From: an uncultured Oceanospirillales bacterium | Lineage (GTDB): Bacteria; Pseudomonadota; Gammaproteobacteria; Xanthomonadales; SZUA-36 | DNA length: 64,000 bases | Direction: 5' to 3' | Assembly: GCA_913055655.1 (NCBI GenBank) | Contig: CAJXKA010000001.1 | Location: 558,001 to 622,000, forward strand | Shown: one piece after another, positions 39,166 through 48,584 of the stretch | Numbering within the stretch: position 1 is the stretch's first letter | Layout: each line of letters starts with the position of its first letter | The notes under the pieces: model-generated | Databases searched by the model: none | Seen by the model: the letters and a program-made list of their open reading frames with translations, nothing else | What the model was told of the DNA's origin: nothing | Translations under genes and position numbers: made by a program

Positions 39166-40668
39166 TCAGGCCGCTTCGGAGGCGGCCTTGACGGGCCCGT
39201 TCAGGAGCGCATCCCGCGTGGCATCCACGATCAGGTCCACTTCTTCGGAAGTCATCCCGAAGTAGGGTGTGTAGCGCAGTGCGTTTGCGCCGCCGTGGAT
39301 GACATTCACGCCCCTGCGACGAATGTATTCCTCGGTGGAACCGGCGCCGTAACACTTGTACAGGTCGGGGTCGAGCTCGACGCTGGCCAGCAGGCCGGTG
39401 CCCTGTACTTTCGTGATGCGCTGGCCCGTTTCAGACTGCAGTTGTTTGAGCTTTTTGACCAGTTCCACGCCGCGGTCGGCGATGTTCCGGCGCAGTTCCG
39501 GTGTCAGTGATTCCAGCACCGTCACGGCGACATCAATGGCGCGCGGGTTCGTGGTCATCGTGTTGCCGTAGACACCCTTCCGGTAGATGGCCGCGGTTTC
39601 CTCGGTCATCGCCAGCACGGACAGCGGGTACTGGCCGGCATTCAGCGCCTTGGACCAGGTTTCCATGTCCGGCGGGTCGAGCGTTTCGAAGCCCGGGTAG
39701 TCGATGATCGACAGCACACCATGGGCGCGCAGGCCGGCCTGGATGGAATCCACCAGCAGCAGGGCGCCGTGCTCACGGGTCAGTTCGCGTGCCCGCGCGT
39801 AGAACTCAGGCGTAACCGACATGCCGGGGTTGCCCTCGCCCATGACGGGTTCCAGGAACATGGCTTCAATGAAGACGCCATTGTCCTTGACGTATTTGAA
39901 CACCTGTTCGAGCTGTTCAATGTTGTTCGGCTCGACGGTGACCAGATTGTCGCGGTCGCGGAACGAGGCCAGGTTCTGGCAATACACCTTGCGGGTCGAG
40001 TCCGAGTAGCGCGCCGGGCGCTCGGTGCGGCCGTGGAACGCACCGGCCAGGCCCAGTTGCTTGATCGGCTGGTTGGCGTTCGGGCCGCCCGGGTCGGTGC
40101 GATCCTTGGCGTTGATGTCGGCGATGCGGGCCGCCACGGTGACCGCCTCGGAACCACTGTTCAGGCACAGGTAGTGCTGGAAGGGGTTGCCGTTGGCGCG
40201 GCGGTGGCCAACTTCGCGATCGAGGGCGTCGGAAAACCGTTTCTGGCTCAGGTTGGGCGTCATGATATTGGCCATCACCTGCGGCCGGCTCATCGCCGTC
40301 AGCACATTCTCCGGTGCGTGGCCGAAGCCGAGCATGCCGTAGCCGCCGCAATCATAGAGAACGGCGCCTTTCAGCGTGATGATCCACGGGCCGCGCGCGG
40401 CCAGGGCAACGTACGGGTTAACCGCGTCGTCCGGGTAGAAATTAACGAACTCCGACTGGATGGCCGGCAGCTGGTCGACTTCGTCCATGGCCAGCAGTTC
40501 CGGAAACTGCTGCTCCAGTTCGCTGAATCGTCGGCCGGCGTCCTCGATCGCGGCGACCAGTTGCGGGTCACGTTGCGCAAAGTCCGTAATGGTGTCATCG
40601 GAAAGGCCGGGAGTAAGCGCGGCGCCGCCGTGCCCGCGAAGCATATTCAGCGTATCGAGGAGGTTCAT
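39166..40668 (-). CDS. PLP-dependent class III aminotransferase
   Basis: The 500-residue protein starts at ATG 40668 (MNLLDTLNMLRGHG); the open frame upstream of this overlaps queG. Fold type I features: LCLNSGSEAVTVAARIA, AFHGRTERPA, and the PLP lysine in METWSKALNAGQYPLSV. The usual DEVQTG motif before the lysine is changed to VDSIQAG, keeping the PLP-contacting Asp and Gln. The roughly 80-residue N-terminal extension is longer than in most family members. The substrate is not determined. The next gene on this message is the AhpD-like protein. Confidence 0.88.
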   Translation of the reverse strand: MNLLDTLNMLRGHGGAALTPGLSDDTITDFAQRDPQLVAAIEDAGRRFSELEQQFPELLAMDEVDQLPAIQSEFVNFYPDDAVNPYVALAARGPWIITLKGAVLYDCGGYGMLGFGHAPENVLTAMSRPQVMANIMTPNLSQKRFSDALDREVGHRRANGNPFQHYLCLNSGSEAVTVAARIADINAKDRTDPGGPNANQPIKQLGLAGAFHGRTERPARYSDSTRKVYCQNLASFRDRDNLVTVEPNNIEQLEQVFKYVKDNGVFIEAMFLEPVMGEGNPGMSVTPEFYARARELTREHGALLLVDSIQAGLRAHGVLSIIDYPGFETLDPPDMETWSKALNAGQYPLSVLAMTEETAAIYRKGVYGNTMTTNPRAIDVAVTVLESLTPELRRNIADRGVELVKKLKQLQSETGQRITKVQGTGLLASVELDPDLYKCYGAGSTEEYIRRRGVNVIHGGANALRYTPYFGMTSEEVDLIVDATRDALLNGPVKAASEAA

Positions 40669-40741
40669 GTTGTCGTTTCCGTGGGTCAATCGAAGAGCGC
40701 GGCCAGTATATCGCAGCCGCGCATCCTCCGCCCGCCGACGG

Positions 40742-41836
40742 TCAGGCGGGGCACCCGAAAAGTTGTTGGCGCGCCAGCGCCCATTCGACGTGTTCGCGCA
40801 CCATGGCGGACGGGTGGTCCAAACGTGATTTGAGCGCGGTGATATTGGCCTCGGAAGGTGCCGCATTGCCGAGCGCCACGGCGATGTTCCGTAGCCAGCA
40901 TTCATGGCCAATGCGGCGAATCGCGCTGCCCTCGGTGCGTTTCAGGAATGTGTCTTCGTCCCAGGCGAACAGCGACCGGAGCTCCGGCGCCTCCAGGCCG
41001 TTTCTCGGTGAGAAGTCCGCCTCTTCGGTGGCCTGTGAAAACCGGTTCCATGGGCAAATGGCCTGGCAGTCGTCGCAGCCGTAGATACGGTTGCCCATCA
41101 ACGGCCGCAACGATTCTGGAATGGCGTCGCGCAACTCGATGGTCAGGTAGGAAATACAACGCCGCGCATCGACCTGGTAGGGGGCGATAATGGCGCCGGT
41201 GGGGCAGACGTCGACGCAGCGCCGGCAGCTGCCGCAATGCTCCTCGACCGGTTCGTCCACGGGCAATGGCAGGTCGGTGTAGATCTCACCCAGGAAGAAC
41301 CAGCTGCCGGCTTCGCGATTCAGCAGGTTGCTGTGTTTGCCGATCCAGCCCAGGCCGGCCTTTTCCGCCAGTGCCTTTTCGAGCACCGGCGCGGAATCGA
41401 CGAATACCCGGTAGCCGAACGGACCGATGGCCTGTTCAACCCGCGTGGCCAGTTTCTGCAACCGGTTGCGCATGACCTTGTGATAGTCGCGGCCCAGCGC
41501 GTAACGGGAAACAAAGCCGGTGTCGTCGCGCTCCAGCAGGGCAAAGACCTCGTCCTCGCCCTCCGGCATGTAGTCCATCCGCACCGAAATCACCCGGACG
41601 GTGCCGGGCACCAGGTCGGCGGGACGGCTGCGACGCGTGCCGTGGCGGGCCATGTAATCCATTGCGCCATGCATGCCGTTGTCCAGCCAGCGCGCCAGCC
41701 ATGCTTCATGCTCGGCCAGGTCGGTATCGGCAATGCCGAGTTGCTGGAAGCCGAGTTCACGCCCCCACGACTTGATATCGGCCGTCAGTTGGGCGAGGTC
41801 GGCAGTTGGGTGGTCTGTGGTGGTGTCGATTGGCAT
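40742..41836 (-). CDS. queG: Epoxyqueuosine reductase
   Basis: Last step of queuosine synthesis in tRNA, reducing epoxyqueuosine with cobalamin and two 4Fe-4S clusters. The cluster ligands are CGSCRRCVDVCPTGAI and CDDCQAICPWN plus ARRCISY. The start at 41836 (364 residues) is preferred, because ATG 41869 overlaps the opposing promoter TATAAT. It is divergent from nnr, exactly as in E. coli. Confidence 0.94.
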   Translation of the reverse strand: MPIDTTTDHPTADLAQLTADIKSWGRELGFQQLGIADTDLAEHEAWLARWLDNGMHGAMDYMARHGTRRSRPADLVPGTVRVISVRMDYMPEGEDEVFALLERDDTGFVSRYALGRDYHKVMRNRLQKLATRVEQAIGPFGYRVFVDSAPVLEKALAEKAGLGWIGKHSNLLNREAGSWFFLGEIYTDLPLPVDEPVEEHCGSCRRCVDVCPTGAIIAPYQVDARRCISYLTIELRDAIPESLRPLMGNRIYGCDDCQAICPWNRFSQATEEADFSPRNGLEAPELRSLFAWDEDTFLKRTEGSAIRRIGHECWLRNIAVALGNAAPSEANITALKSRLDHPSAMVREHVEWALARQQLFGCPA

Positions 41837-41868
41837 GCGTGAACGTGGCTCGCGGCCCGGCGGCTCCA

Positions 41869-41874
41869 TATAAT
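41869..41874 (+). promoter_or_regulatory. -10 box 7 nt before nnr
   Basis: TATAAT followed by 7 nt and then the ATG at 41882, with no Shine-Dalgarno. The transcript is predicted to begin at the start codon. The -35 is weak. Confidence 0.6.
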
Positions 41875-41881
41875 GCCCGCC

Positions 41882-43408
41882 ATGTCTGCGATCTCAGAAC
41901 GATTGTATACCGCCGAGGCCGTGCGTCGCCTCGATGCCGCGGCCATGCGCGCCGAAGGCATCGAAGGTTACACGCTGATGTGCCGCGCCGGCCAGGCCAT
42001 GGTCGATGCAGCAAGGGCGGTTTTCCCGGACGCGCGCCGTTGGCTGGTGTTCTGCGGCGCGGGCAATAACGCGGGCGACGGCTACGTGATTGCACGGCTG
42101 GGGCGTGCGCTGGGGCTGGACGTTCGCGTCGTCGCAGTCGTCGATCCGGGACGCCTGGCGGGCGCTGCCGGGCAGGCGGTGACCGACTGGCGAGCCGCCG
42201 GCGGCGAAACGACCGAATGGGCGGGTGAGCTGCCCGACGCCGAGCTGGTCATAGACGCGCTGCTGGGTACCGGGCTGGACCGACCAGTGGCCGGGCCATG
42301 GCGTGAGCTGATTGAAGCTGCCAATGCACTGCACGCGCCCAGGCTCGCGGTCGATATTCCATCCGGGCTCTGTGCCGATACGGGTACGGTGCTGGGCGCC
42401 GCAATCCGCGCGGACCTGACGGTCACCGTGATCGGCATCAAGCGCGGCCTGCTGACCGCGGACGGGCCGGATCACGTGGGCAGGCTGGTGTTCGATGACC
42501 TGGAGGTTTCCCGGGCCGTTCACGATGCAATCGGGACAGACCAGGATCTTCATCGCGCGACCGGCGGCGATCCTGCCGGGCAGCGAATCGACCGCGGCCT
42601 GTTGGCCCGGGCACTGGCGCCGCGGGCGCTGAACACGCACAAGGGCACTTTTGGCGACGTCTGCATCGTCGGCGGCAATGTCGGCATGGGCGGCGCCACG
42701 CGGCTGGCGGGGGAGGGTGCATTGCGGGCAGGGGCCGGCCGCGTCACCGTGGCGACCCACCCGGAGCATGCCCGCTGGCTGAACATGGCGCGGCCGGAAT
42801 TGATGACCTGCGCGGTGGAGGGTGCGGGGCGGTTGCCGGCCGCAGCACTGGCGGCCGATGTCGTGGCAGTCGGTCCCGGGCTCGGGCGGGACGGCTGGGC
42901 GCGTTCGCTGCTGGTCGAATGCATGGCGCTCTCCGGCAAACAGGTGGTCGATGCGGACGCGCTCAACCTGCTCGCCACCATGGGGGACGATATCGCGCTG
43001 CCGGAAAAGGGCAGCTGGATCATCACGCCGCATCCCGCCGAGGCCGCCCGATTGCTCAGAACCGAAACCCGCGCCGTCCAGGCTGACCGTTTCGCCGCTG
43101 CGTCGAACCTGGCGCAACAGTTTGGCGCCGTCACCGTGCTGAAAGGCTGTGGCACCGTGGTTGCACACCCGGATGGCGCCTGGGCGGTCTGTCCGCTGGG
43201 CAACCCCGGCATGGCCACGGCCGGGGCCGGCGATGTGCTGACCGGCGTGTGCGCGGCGATGCTGGCGCAGGGCCTCGATGCCTGGGCTGCCGCCCGTTGC
43301 GCAGTGGTCGCACACGCCGCCGCGGGCGATACCGCCGTTGGGCCGGGCCGCAGGGGCTTGCTGGCCACTGACATTTGCGACGCATTGCCGGGGGTGTTTG
43401 ATGGCTGA
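41882..43408 (+). CDS. nnr: Bifunctional NAD(P)H-hydrate epimerase / ADP-dependent dehydratase
   Basis: Repairs damaged NAD(P)HX. The 508-residue fusion has an N-terminal YjeF_N epimerase (CGAGNNAGDGYVIARL; AVDIPSGLCADTG) and a C-terminal carbohydrate-kinase-like dehydratase (HKGTFGDVCIVGG; GNPGMATAGAGDVLTGVCAA). ATG 41882 is chosen over 41873, which lies inside the -10 box. It overlaps tsaE by 8 nt. Confidence 0.96.
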   Translation: MSAISERLYTAEAVRRLDAAAMRAEGIEGYTLMCRAGQAMVDAARAVFPDARRWLVFCGAGNNAGDGYVIARLGRALGLDVRVVAVVDPGRLAGAAGQAVTDWRAAGGETTEWAGELPDAELVIDALLGTGLDRPVAGPWRELIEAANALHAPRLAVDIPSGLCADTGTVLGAAIRADLTVTVIGIKRGLLTADGPDHVGRLVFDDLEVSRAVHDAIGTDQDLHRATGGDPAGQRIDRGLLARALAPRALNTHKGTFGDVCIVGGNVGMGGATRLAGEGALRAGAGRVTVATHPEHARWLNMARPELMTCAVEGAGRLPAAALAADVVAVGPGLGRDGWARSLLVECMALSGKQVVDADALNLLATMGDDIALPEKGSWIITPHPAEAARLLRTETRAVQADRFAAASNLAQQFGAVTVLKGCGTVVAHPDGAWAVCPLGNPGMATAGAGDVLTGVCAAMLAQGLDAWAAARCAVVAHAAAGDTAVGPGRRGLLATDICDALPGVFDG

Positions 43409-43886
43409 CGTATCGACGACCGGGTCCTTCGCGAGCGACCCGATGGATGAGGCCGCGATGACGGGCCTTGCCCGGCGCCTGGCGGCGGAACTCCACCCGC
43501 CGCTGTGCATTCACCTCGAGGGTGACCTCGGGGCCGGAAAAACGACCTTCGTCCGGGCGCTGGTCCAGGGCCTGGGCTACCCGGGCCGGGTCAAGAGCCC
43601 GACCTACGGCCTGCTTGAGCACTACGACCTGCCGGACCTGAAAGTGCTGCACCTGGACCTGTATCGCATCGGTGACCCCGGTGAACTCGAGTTCCTGGGG
43701 ATTGTCGACCTTTACGACGAGTGCACCGTGTTGCTGGCCGAATGGCCGGAGCGGGGCGGTGACGCCCTGCCGGCGGCGGACGCGCGGTTGCTGTTTGAGC
43801 ATTCCGGAAACCTTCGTCGCGTAACTTGTATGGCGCATTCCAGTTCCGGTAATGCCTTATGTCATTCTTTTAACAGGCTTCTTTAA
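43401..43886 (+). CDS. tsaE: tRNA threonylcarbamoyladenosine synthesis ATPase TsaE
   Basis: ATPase that works with TsaB and TsaD to place t6A37 on tRNAs reading ANN codons. The 161 residues have the P-loop HLEGDLGAGKTTFVRALV, the conserved SPTYGLLEHYD and LDLYRI motifs and the AEWPERG switch. Residues after about 140 (HSSSGNALCHSFNRLL) extend beyond the usual end. The start overlaps nnr. Confidence 0.95.
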   Translation: MADVSTTGSFASDPMDEAAMTGLARRLAAELHPPLCIHLEGDLGAGKTTFVRALVQGLGYPGRVKSPTYGLLEHYDLPDLKVLHLDLYRIGDPGELEFLGIVDLYDECTVLLAEWPERGGDALPAADARLLFEHSGNLRRVTCMAHSSSGNALCHSFNRLL

Positions 43887-44000
43887 ACTCCCTTTCTAGT
43901 TTAAATCCCTATCCAACGGTTTTTCATAGAGAAACTGTTGCAATTTCCGGAAATTCAATTCATCATTACCACGACCGACATGGAAGTGGAGAGGAGATCC

Positions 44001-45302
44001 ATGGGGGGGTTCCGTCCCATAGCCGTTTTTCTATTGGCGATTTCATGTTCCGCTTTTGGCGCGGACGTGGAAGGTTTCCGTATCTGGACGGATCCGGACA
44101 AGACCCGGGCCGTGCTGGACCTGGACGGCGCCAGCGAATACCGCCTGTTTACCCTGGAAAAGCCCCACCGCGTGGTCGTTGACCTCGACGGCGCTTCACT
44201 GTCGACCCAGCTTGATTTCATCGCCGAGCACGCCGGCATGATCACCAGTGTCCGCCACGGGCAACCCGACGATGACACCCTGCGTGTCGTGTTCGACCTT
44301 GAACGCAATGTCGACCTCAAGAGTTTCCTGATCCAGCCGACCGGCCAGTACGGCCACCGGCTGGTCATCGATATGTACGACGCCGCGCGGCCGAAAGCCG
44401 CCGAGCCGGCGCGCAGCGTCGCCGCCGTGCAGTCCGACAACCGTGACGTGGTCATCGCCATCGATGCGGGCCATGGTGGAGAAGACCCGGGCGCCATCGG
44501 CCCGTCACGAACGCGCGAAAAAGATGTCGTCCTGCAGATCGCCAGGCGCCTGAAACATGCGCTGGACGCCCAGCCGGGCATGCGCGGCGTGCTGGTGCGT
44601 GACGGTGATTACTACATTCCGCACCGCGATCGCTACGAAAAGGCCCGCCAGGAACGCGCCGACCTGTTCGTCTCGATCCATGCCGACGCCTTTACCAAGC
44701 GCAGCGTGCGCGGCAGCTCCGTATTCGTGCTGTCTCAGCGCGGCGCCAGCAGTGAATTCGCCCGCCTGGTGGCGCAGAGCGAGAACGCCTCCGACCTGGT
44801 CGGCGGTGTGTCCCTGAACGACAAGGACGACCTGCTGGCCTCGGTGCTGCTGGACCTGTCCCAGAGCGCGACCATCCAGGCCAGCGACAAGGTGGCCGCG
44901 GACATCCTGGCGTCCATCGGCAAGTCACACAAGGTGCACAAGCCACACGTCGGGCGCGCCAATTTCCTCGTGCTGAAATCGCCGGATGTGCCCTCCGTGC
45001 TGGTGGAAACGGCGTTCATCAGCAACCCGACCGAAGAAAAGCGCCTGACCGAGCGCGAGTTCCAGACCAATATCGCCAACTCGATCGCCGATGGCGTACG
45101 AAACTACTTTTACGCTTCACCGCCGCCGGGCACCTGGATAGCCGCCAACCGTGACGGGGGCCGCCATATCGTCTCCAGCGGCGAGACCCTGGGCACCATC
45201 GCCAGTCGCTACAGCGTGCCGTTGTCCAGCCTGCGCGCGGCCAACAACCTCAATGGCGACATGATCACGGTCGGCAGGGAACTGGTCATCCCCACGGGCT
45301 AG
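44001..45302 (+). CDS. N-acetylmuramoyl-L-alanine amidase (AmiB/AmiC type) with LysM
   Basis: Cleaves the bond between MurNAc and the stem peptide during septum splitting. The start at 44001 follows GAGAGGAG at 5-6 nt, giving 433 residues with a signal peptide (IAVFLLAISCSAFGA). It has an AMIN septal-targeting domain (residues about 22-125), Amidase_3 with zinc ligands in IAIDAGHGGEDPGAIG and SIHADAF, Glu in VLVETAFISNP, and a C-terminal LysM (SSGETLGTIASRYSVPLSSL). The gene sits between tsaE and mutL like amiB in E. coli. Confidence 0.94.
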   Translation: MGGFRPIAVFLLAISCSAFGADVEGFRIWTDPDKTRAVLDLDGASEYRLFTLEKPHRVVVDLDGASLSTQLDFIAEHAGMITSVRHGQPDDDTLRVVFDLERNVDLKSFLIQPTGQYGHRLVIDMYDAARPKAAEPARSVAAVQSDNRDVVIAIDAGHGGEDPGAIGPSRTREKDVVLQIARRLKHALDAQPGMRGVLVRDGDYYIPHRDRYEKARQERADLFVSIHADAFTKRSVRGSSVFVLSQRGASSEFARLVAQSENASDLVGGVSLNDKDDLLASVLLDLSQSATIQASDKVAADILASIGKSHKVHKPHVGRANFLVLKSPDVPSVLVETAFISNPTEEKRLTEREFQTNIANSIADGVRNYFYASPPPGTWIAANRDGGRHIVSSGETLGTIASRYSVPLSSLRAANNLNGDMITVGRELVIPTG

Positions 45303-45400
45303 GCCCGCACCAGCCGCAGCGGTGGCGCGTCGGGTGGACTGGCCCGACGACCGGAAGGCCCGGCGCGTCACCATTTCAAATTGCTCGCTTCCCTTTCCCG

Positions 45401-45456
45401 ATTCCCCGATTCCCCGATTCCCCGATTTCCCGATTCCCCGATTCCCCGATTCCCCG
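45401..45456. repeat. Tandem octamer repeat abutting the mutL promoter
   Basis: Seven units: six exact ATTCCCCG and one ATTTCCCG as the fourth. A further partial unit TTTCCCG precedes them. The last unit ends at 45456, directly against the mutL -35 hexamer at 45457. Two units of the same octamer occur at 58685-58700 in scpB. Confidence 0.95.
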
Positions 45457-45486
45457 TTAACAGCCGGCGGGCGGGTGGGCTATCAT
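45457..45486 (+). promoter_or_regulatory. mutL promoter
   Basis: TTAACA (5 of 6), 18-nt spacer, TATCAT (5 of 6), then 7 nt to the ATG. No Shine-Dalgarno lies between, so a leaderless transcript is predicted. Confidence 0.7.
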
Positions 45487-45493
45487 CGCACCC

Positions 45494-47305
45494 ATGCCCA
45501 TTCGCCGCCTGCCAGAAAACCTCGTCAACCAGATCGCGGCGGGGGAAGTGGTCGAACGCCCGGCCTCGGTGGTCAAGGAAGCCGTTGAAAACAGCCTGGA
45601 CGCCGGTGCGCGCTCGGTGCGCGTTGCCCTGGAACAGGGAGGCAAACGCCTGATCCGCATCGAGGACGACGGCAAGGGCATCAATCGCGATGAACTGGCG
45701 CTCGCGCTGGCGTCCCACGCGACCAGCAAGATTGAAGGGCTGGATGACCTTGAAGCCGTGGCGACGCTCGGTTTTCGCGGTGAAGCGCTGGCGAGCATCG
45801 CGTCCGTTTCGCGGCTGGATATCGCGTCCCGGGTCAAAGGCGCCGAGCACGGTTGGCGTGTCGAATCGCGGGGCGGTGAAGTTTCCGAACCGGCGCCTGC
45901 ACCCGGGGGACCCGGCACGCGGCTGGACGTTCGCGACCTCTTTTACAACGTCCCGGCGCGGCGGAAGTTCCTGCGCGCCGACCGCACCGAATTCAATCAC
46001 GTGGACGACCTGGTCCGGCGGCTGGCGCTGGGGAACGGCCACGTCGCGTTTGAACTGCAACACAACGGCAAGGTGGTCCGGTCGCTGCCGCCGGCGAATG
46101 ACGATCACACCATGCAACGCCGCCTGGCGGCGGTCTGTGGCGACGATTTCCTGGCGCACGCCCTGCGCATTGATGCCAGTGCGGGCCCCCTGGGCCTGGG
46201 TGGCTGGGTGGCGGAGCCCCGATACAACCGCGCGCAGGCAGACCGGCAGTTTTTCTTCGTCAACGGCCGCATGCTGCGCGACCGGGTGGTCGCCCACGCG
46301 GTGCGACAGGCCTTTCGCGACGTGCTTTTTCACGGCCGGCACCCGGCGTTCGTGTTGTTCCTGCAGGTTCCACACGACCAGGTGGACGTCAACGTTCACC
46401 CACAAAAACACGAAGTTAGATTCCGGAATCAAAGAGGGGTTCACGATTTCATCTTTTCGTCCCTGTACCGCGCGCTTGCGGATACGGGGGTTGGGCACGG
46501 TGCCCCAAGACCCGGTACCGGGCCCGGCGCAGTTCCTCCAATGGGCGAAGCCATGGACACCGGTGCCGGCCTGGACCCGTTCACTGCGGTCCCCCGGCAG
46601 GGTGGCCTGGCCGTGGCGCCGTCCGGCATTTCGGAGCCGTTTTCGGCGCCCTGGCGGTCGCCCGCCATGCCGGCCCCGGCGGGCCAGCCAGGCGCTATGC
46701 CGGCCGACGACCCCGAATCCGCACCACCCCTAGGTTACGCCCTGGCGCAACTCCACGGCGTCTACATCCTGGCGCAAAATGCCGCCGGGCTGGTGCTGGT
46801 GGACATGCACGCGGCACATGAGCGCATCACCTACGAGCGCCTGAAGGCGGCGCAGGCCGCCGAAGGCATCCGTTCGCAGACCCTGCTGGTGCCCGTTGGT
46901 GTCACGGTTTCCGAGCGCGAGGCGGATCTTGCCGAGGCGCACGCCGAACGACTCTCGGCGCTGGGTTTCGACTGCGACCGCACGGGCCCGGAAACACTGC
47001 TGGTTCGCAAGATGCCAACCTTGTTATCCAAGGCCGATCCCTCGGCGCTCGTCACTGATGTGCTGTCCGACATCGCCACCCATGGCGACAGCCGGCGACT
47101 GGACTCGGAACTCGACGAAGTGTTGTCCGGCATGGCCTGCCACGGCTCGGTCCGTGCGAACCGTCGCCTGGACATCGCGGAAATGAACGCGTTGCTGCGC
47201 GACATGGAAGCGACCGAGCGTTCGGCCCAGTGCAACCATGGCCGCCCGACCTGGGTGCAGCTGGACATGGGCGCGCTGGACCGGCTGTTCCTGCGCGGTC
47301 GCTGA
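45494..47305 (+). CDS. mutL: DNA mismatch repair protein MutL, with endonuclease motif
   Basis: The 603-residue protein couples MutS recognition to strand removal. The N-terminal GHKL ATPase is intact (NQIAAGEVVERPASVVKEAV; ENSLDAG; IEDDGKGI; TLGFRGEALASIAS). A Pro/Gly-rich linker spans about 340-410. The C-terminal domain carries DMHAAHERITYE, matching the D-x-H-A-x2-E-x4-E nuclease motif, with partners ACHGSVRANR and CNHGRPTW, so it should nick DNA. E. coli MutL, which works with MutH, lacks this. Confidence 0.96.
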   Translation: MPIRRLPENLVNQIAAGEVVERPASVVKEAVENSLDAGARSVRVALEQGGKRLIRIEDDGKGINRDELALALASHATSKIEGLDDLEAVATLGFRGEALASIASVSRLDIASRVKGAEHGWRVESRGGEVSEPAPAPGGPGTRLDVRDLFYNVPARRKFLRADRTEFNHVDDLVRRLALGNGHVAFELQHNGKVVRSLPPANDDHTMQRRLAAVCGDDFLAHALRIDASAGPLGLGGWVAEPRYNRAQADRQFFFVNGRMLRDRVVAHAVRQAFRDVLFHGRHPAFVLFLQVPHDQVDVNVHPQKHEVRFRNQRGVHDFIFSSLYRALADTGVGHGAPRPGTGPGAVPPMGEAMDTGAGLDPFTAVPRQGGLAVAPSGISEPFSAPWRSPAMPAPAGQPGAMPADDPESAPPLGYALAQLHGVYILAQNAAGLVLVDMHAAHERITYERLKAAQAAEGIRSQTLLVPVGVTVSEREADLAEAHAERLSALGFDCDRTGPETLLVRKMPTLLSKADPSALVTDVLSDIATHGDSRRLDSELDEVLSGMACHGSVRANRRLDIAEMNALLRDMEATERSAQCNHGRPTWVQLDMGALDRLFLRGR

Positions 47306-47311
47306 CCGGGA

Positions 47312-48280
47312 ATGACCACGCCGGTCATCCTGCTGATGGGGCCCACCGCGTCGGGCAAGACCGGCCTGGCCGTGGAGCTGGTTGAGCGGTTTCCGCTGGA
47401 TATCATCAGCGTCGATTCGGCACTGGTGTACCGCGGCATGGACATCGGCACCGCCAAGCCGGATGCCGGGACGCTGGCCCGGGCGCCGCACCGGTTGATC
47501 GACATCCGCGACCCTGAGCAAACCTATTCGGCCGCGGAGTTCCGCGACGATGCGCTCAGGGAAATCCAAGCGATTACGGCGGCCGGCCGCGTGCCGCTGC
47601 TGGCCGGTGGCACGATGCTGTACTACCGCGCGCTGACCGAGGGGCTTTCGGCGTTGCCCGAGGCCGACCTCGAGACCCGGGCCGAAATCGAGGCCCGTGC
47701 GGCCGTCGAAGGCTGGCCGGCGCTGCACGCGGAACTTGCCCGCCGCGACCCGCAGGCCGCGGCCGTCATCGACCCCAATGACCCGCAGCGCATCCAGCGC
47801 GCCCTGGAGGTCATGGCGTTGACGGGCACCACCGTGACCGAGGCGCGCCAGAAAGGCCGCCGGCAACCACCGCCCTTCGACCTGCTGCGCCTGGTCGTCT
47901 GCCCCGCGGAGCGTGCCGAGCTTCACCGTCGAATAGGCCTGCGCTTCGACCTGATGCTCGAACAGGGTTTCGAGGCCGAAATGCGGGCGCTGCATGCACG
48001 CGATGACCTGCATCCGCGCCTGCCGTCGATGCGCGCCGTCGGTTACCGGCAGGGCTGGGCCTGGCTCGAGGGCGAGTACGGCGAAGGCGATGCGGGGCGG
48101 CGCGAGTGGCGTGAAAAGACGCTGGCCGCGACCCGCCAGCTGGCGAAGCGACAACTCACGTGGTTACGCCGTGAAACCGAAGCCCTGTGGTATGATTCGT
48201 CCTCGCAGGAAGTGCTGGGGGGCGTCCATGGCGAAGTTCGGCGGTTTCTTGAAACCGGGCGGGACCGTTCCCAAATTTAG
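47312..48280 (+). CDS. miaA: tRNA dimethylallyltransferase
   Basis: Adds the isopentenyl group at A37 of tRNAs reading UNN codons. The 322 residues have a P-loop [16 protein letters not shown], the [16 protein letters not shown] substrate motif, the [11 protein letters not shown] stretch and the C-terminal [14 protein letters not shown] region. The gene lies 6 nt after mutL. Confidence 0.96.
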   Translation: MTTPVILLMGPTASGKTGLAVELVERFPLDIISVDSALVYRGMDIGTAKPDAGTLARAPHRLIDIRDPEQTYSAAEFRDDALREIQAITAAGRVPLLAGGTMLYYRALTEGLSALPEADLETRAEIEARAAVEGWPALHAELARRDPQAAAVIDPNDPQRIQRALEVMALTGTTVTEARQKGRRQPPPFDLLRLVVCPAERAELHRRIGLRFDLMLEQGFEAEMRALHARDDLHPRLPSMRAVGYRQGWAWLEGEYGEGDAGRREWREKTLAATRQLAKRQLTWLRRETEALWYDSSSQEVLGGVHGEVRRFLETGRDRSQI

Positions 48281-48319
48281 CAATGGCACGGAACAATAAT
48301 TCCAACAGGAGGAATGGCC

Positions 48320-48553
48320 ATGACAAAGGGTCAATCATTACAGGAACCGTTTCTGAACGCACTGCGTCGTGAACGGGTTCCGGTTTCCGTTTACCTGGTG
48401 AACGGCATCAAGTTGCAGGGGCAGATCGAGTCGTTCGACCAGTTCGTTGTTTTGCTGAAGAATTCCGTCAGCCAGATGATCTACAAGCACGCCATTTCCA
48501 CCGTGGTGCCGGCACGCAACGTGCGCGTGTTCGACGAGCAGCAGTCCGAGTGA
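48320..48553 (+). CDS. hfq: RNA chaperone Hfq (short form)
   Basis: Sm-like hexamer that pairs small RNAs with mRNAs. ATG 48320 is 7 nt after AGGAGG and gives [20 protein letters not shown]; the ATG 6 nt earlier is too near. The Sm1 ([20 protein letters not shown]) and Sm2 ([10 protein letters not shown]) motifs are intact. At 77 residues it lacks the long acidic C-terminal tail of E. coli Hfq (102 residues). Confidence 0.97.
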   Translation: MTKGQSLQEPFLNALRRERVPVSVYLVNGIKLQGQIESFDQFVVLLKNSVSQMIYKHAISTVVPARNVRVFDEQQSE

Positions 48554-48584
48554 TCAACACCGCGGTCATGAACAGGTACCCCAT

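Noticed and set aside
45322..45653. Short frames across the octamer repeat upstream of mutL
   Set aside because: Repetitive SRFPDSPIPRFPDSP-like products from the 8-nt repeat, overlapping mutL; no sign of translation.
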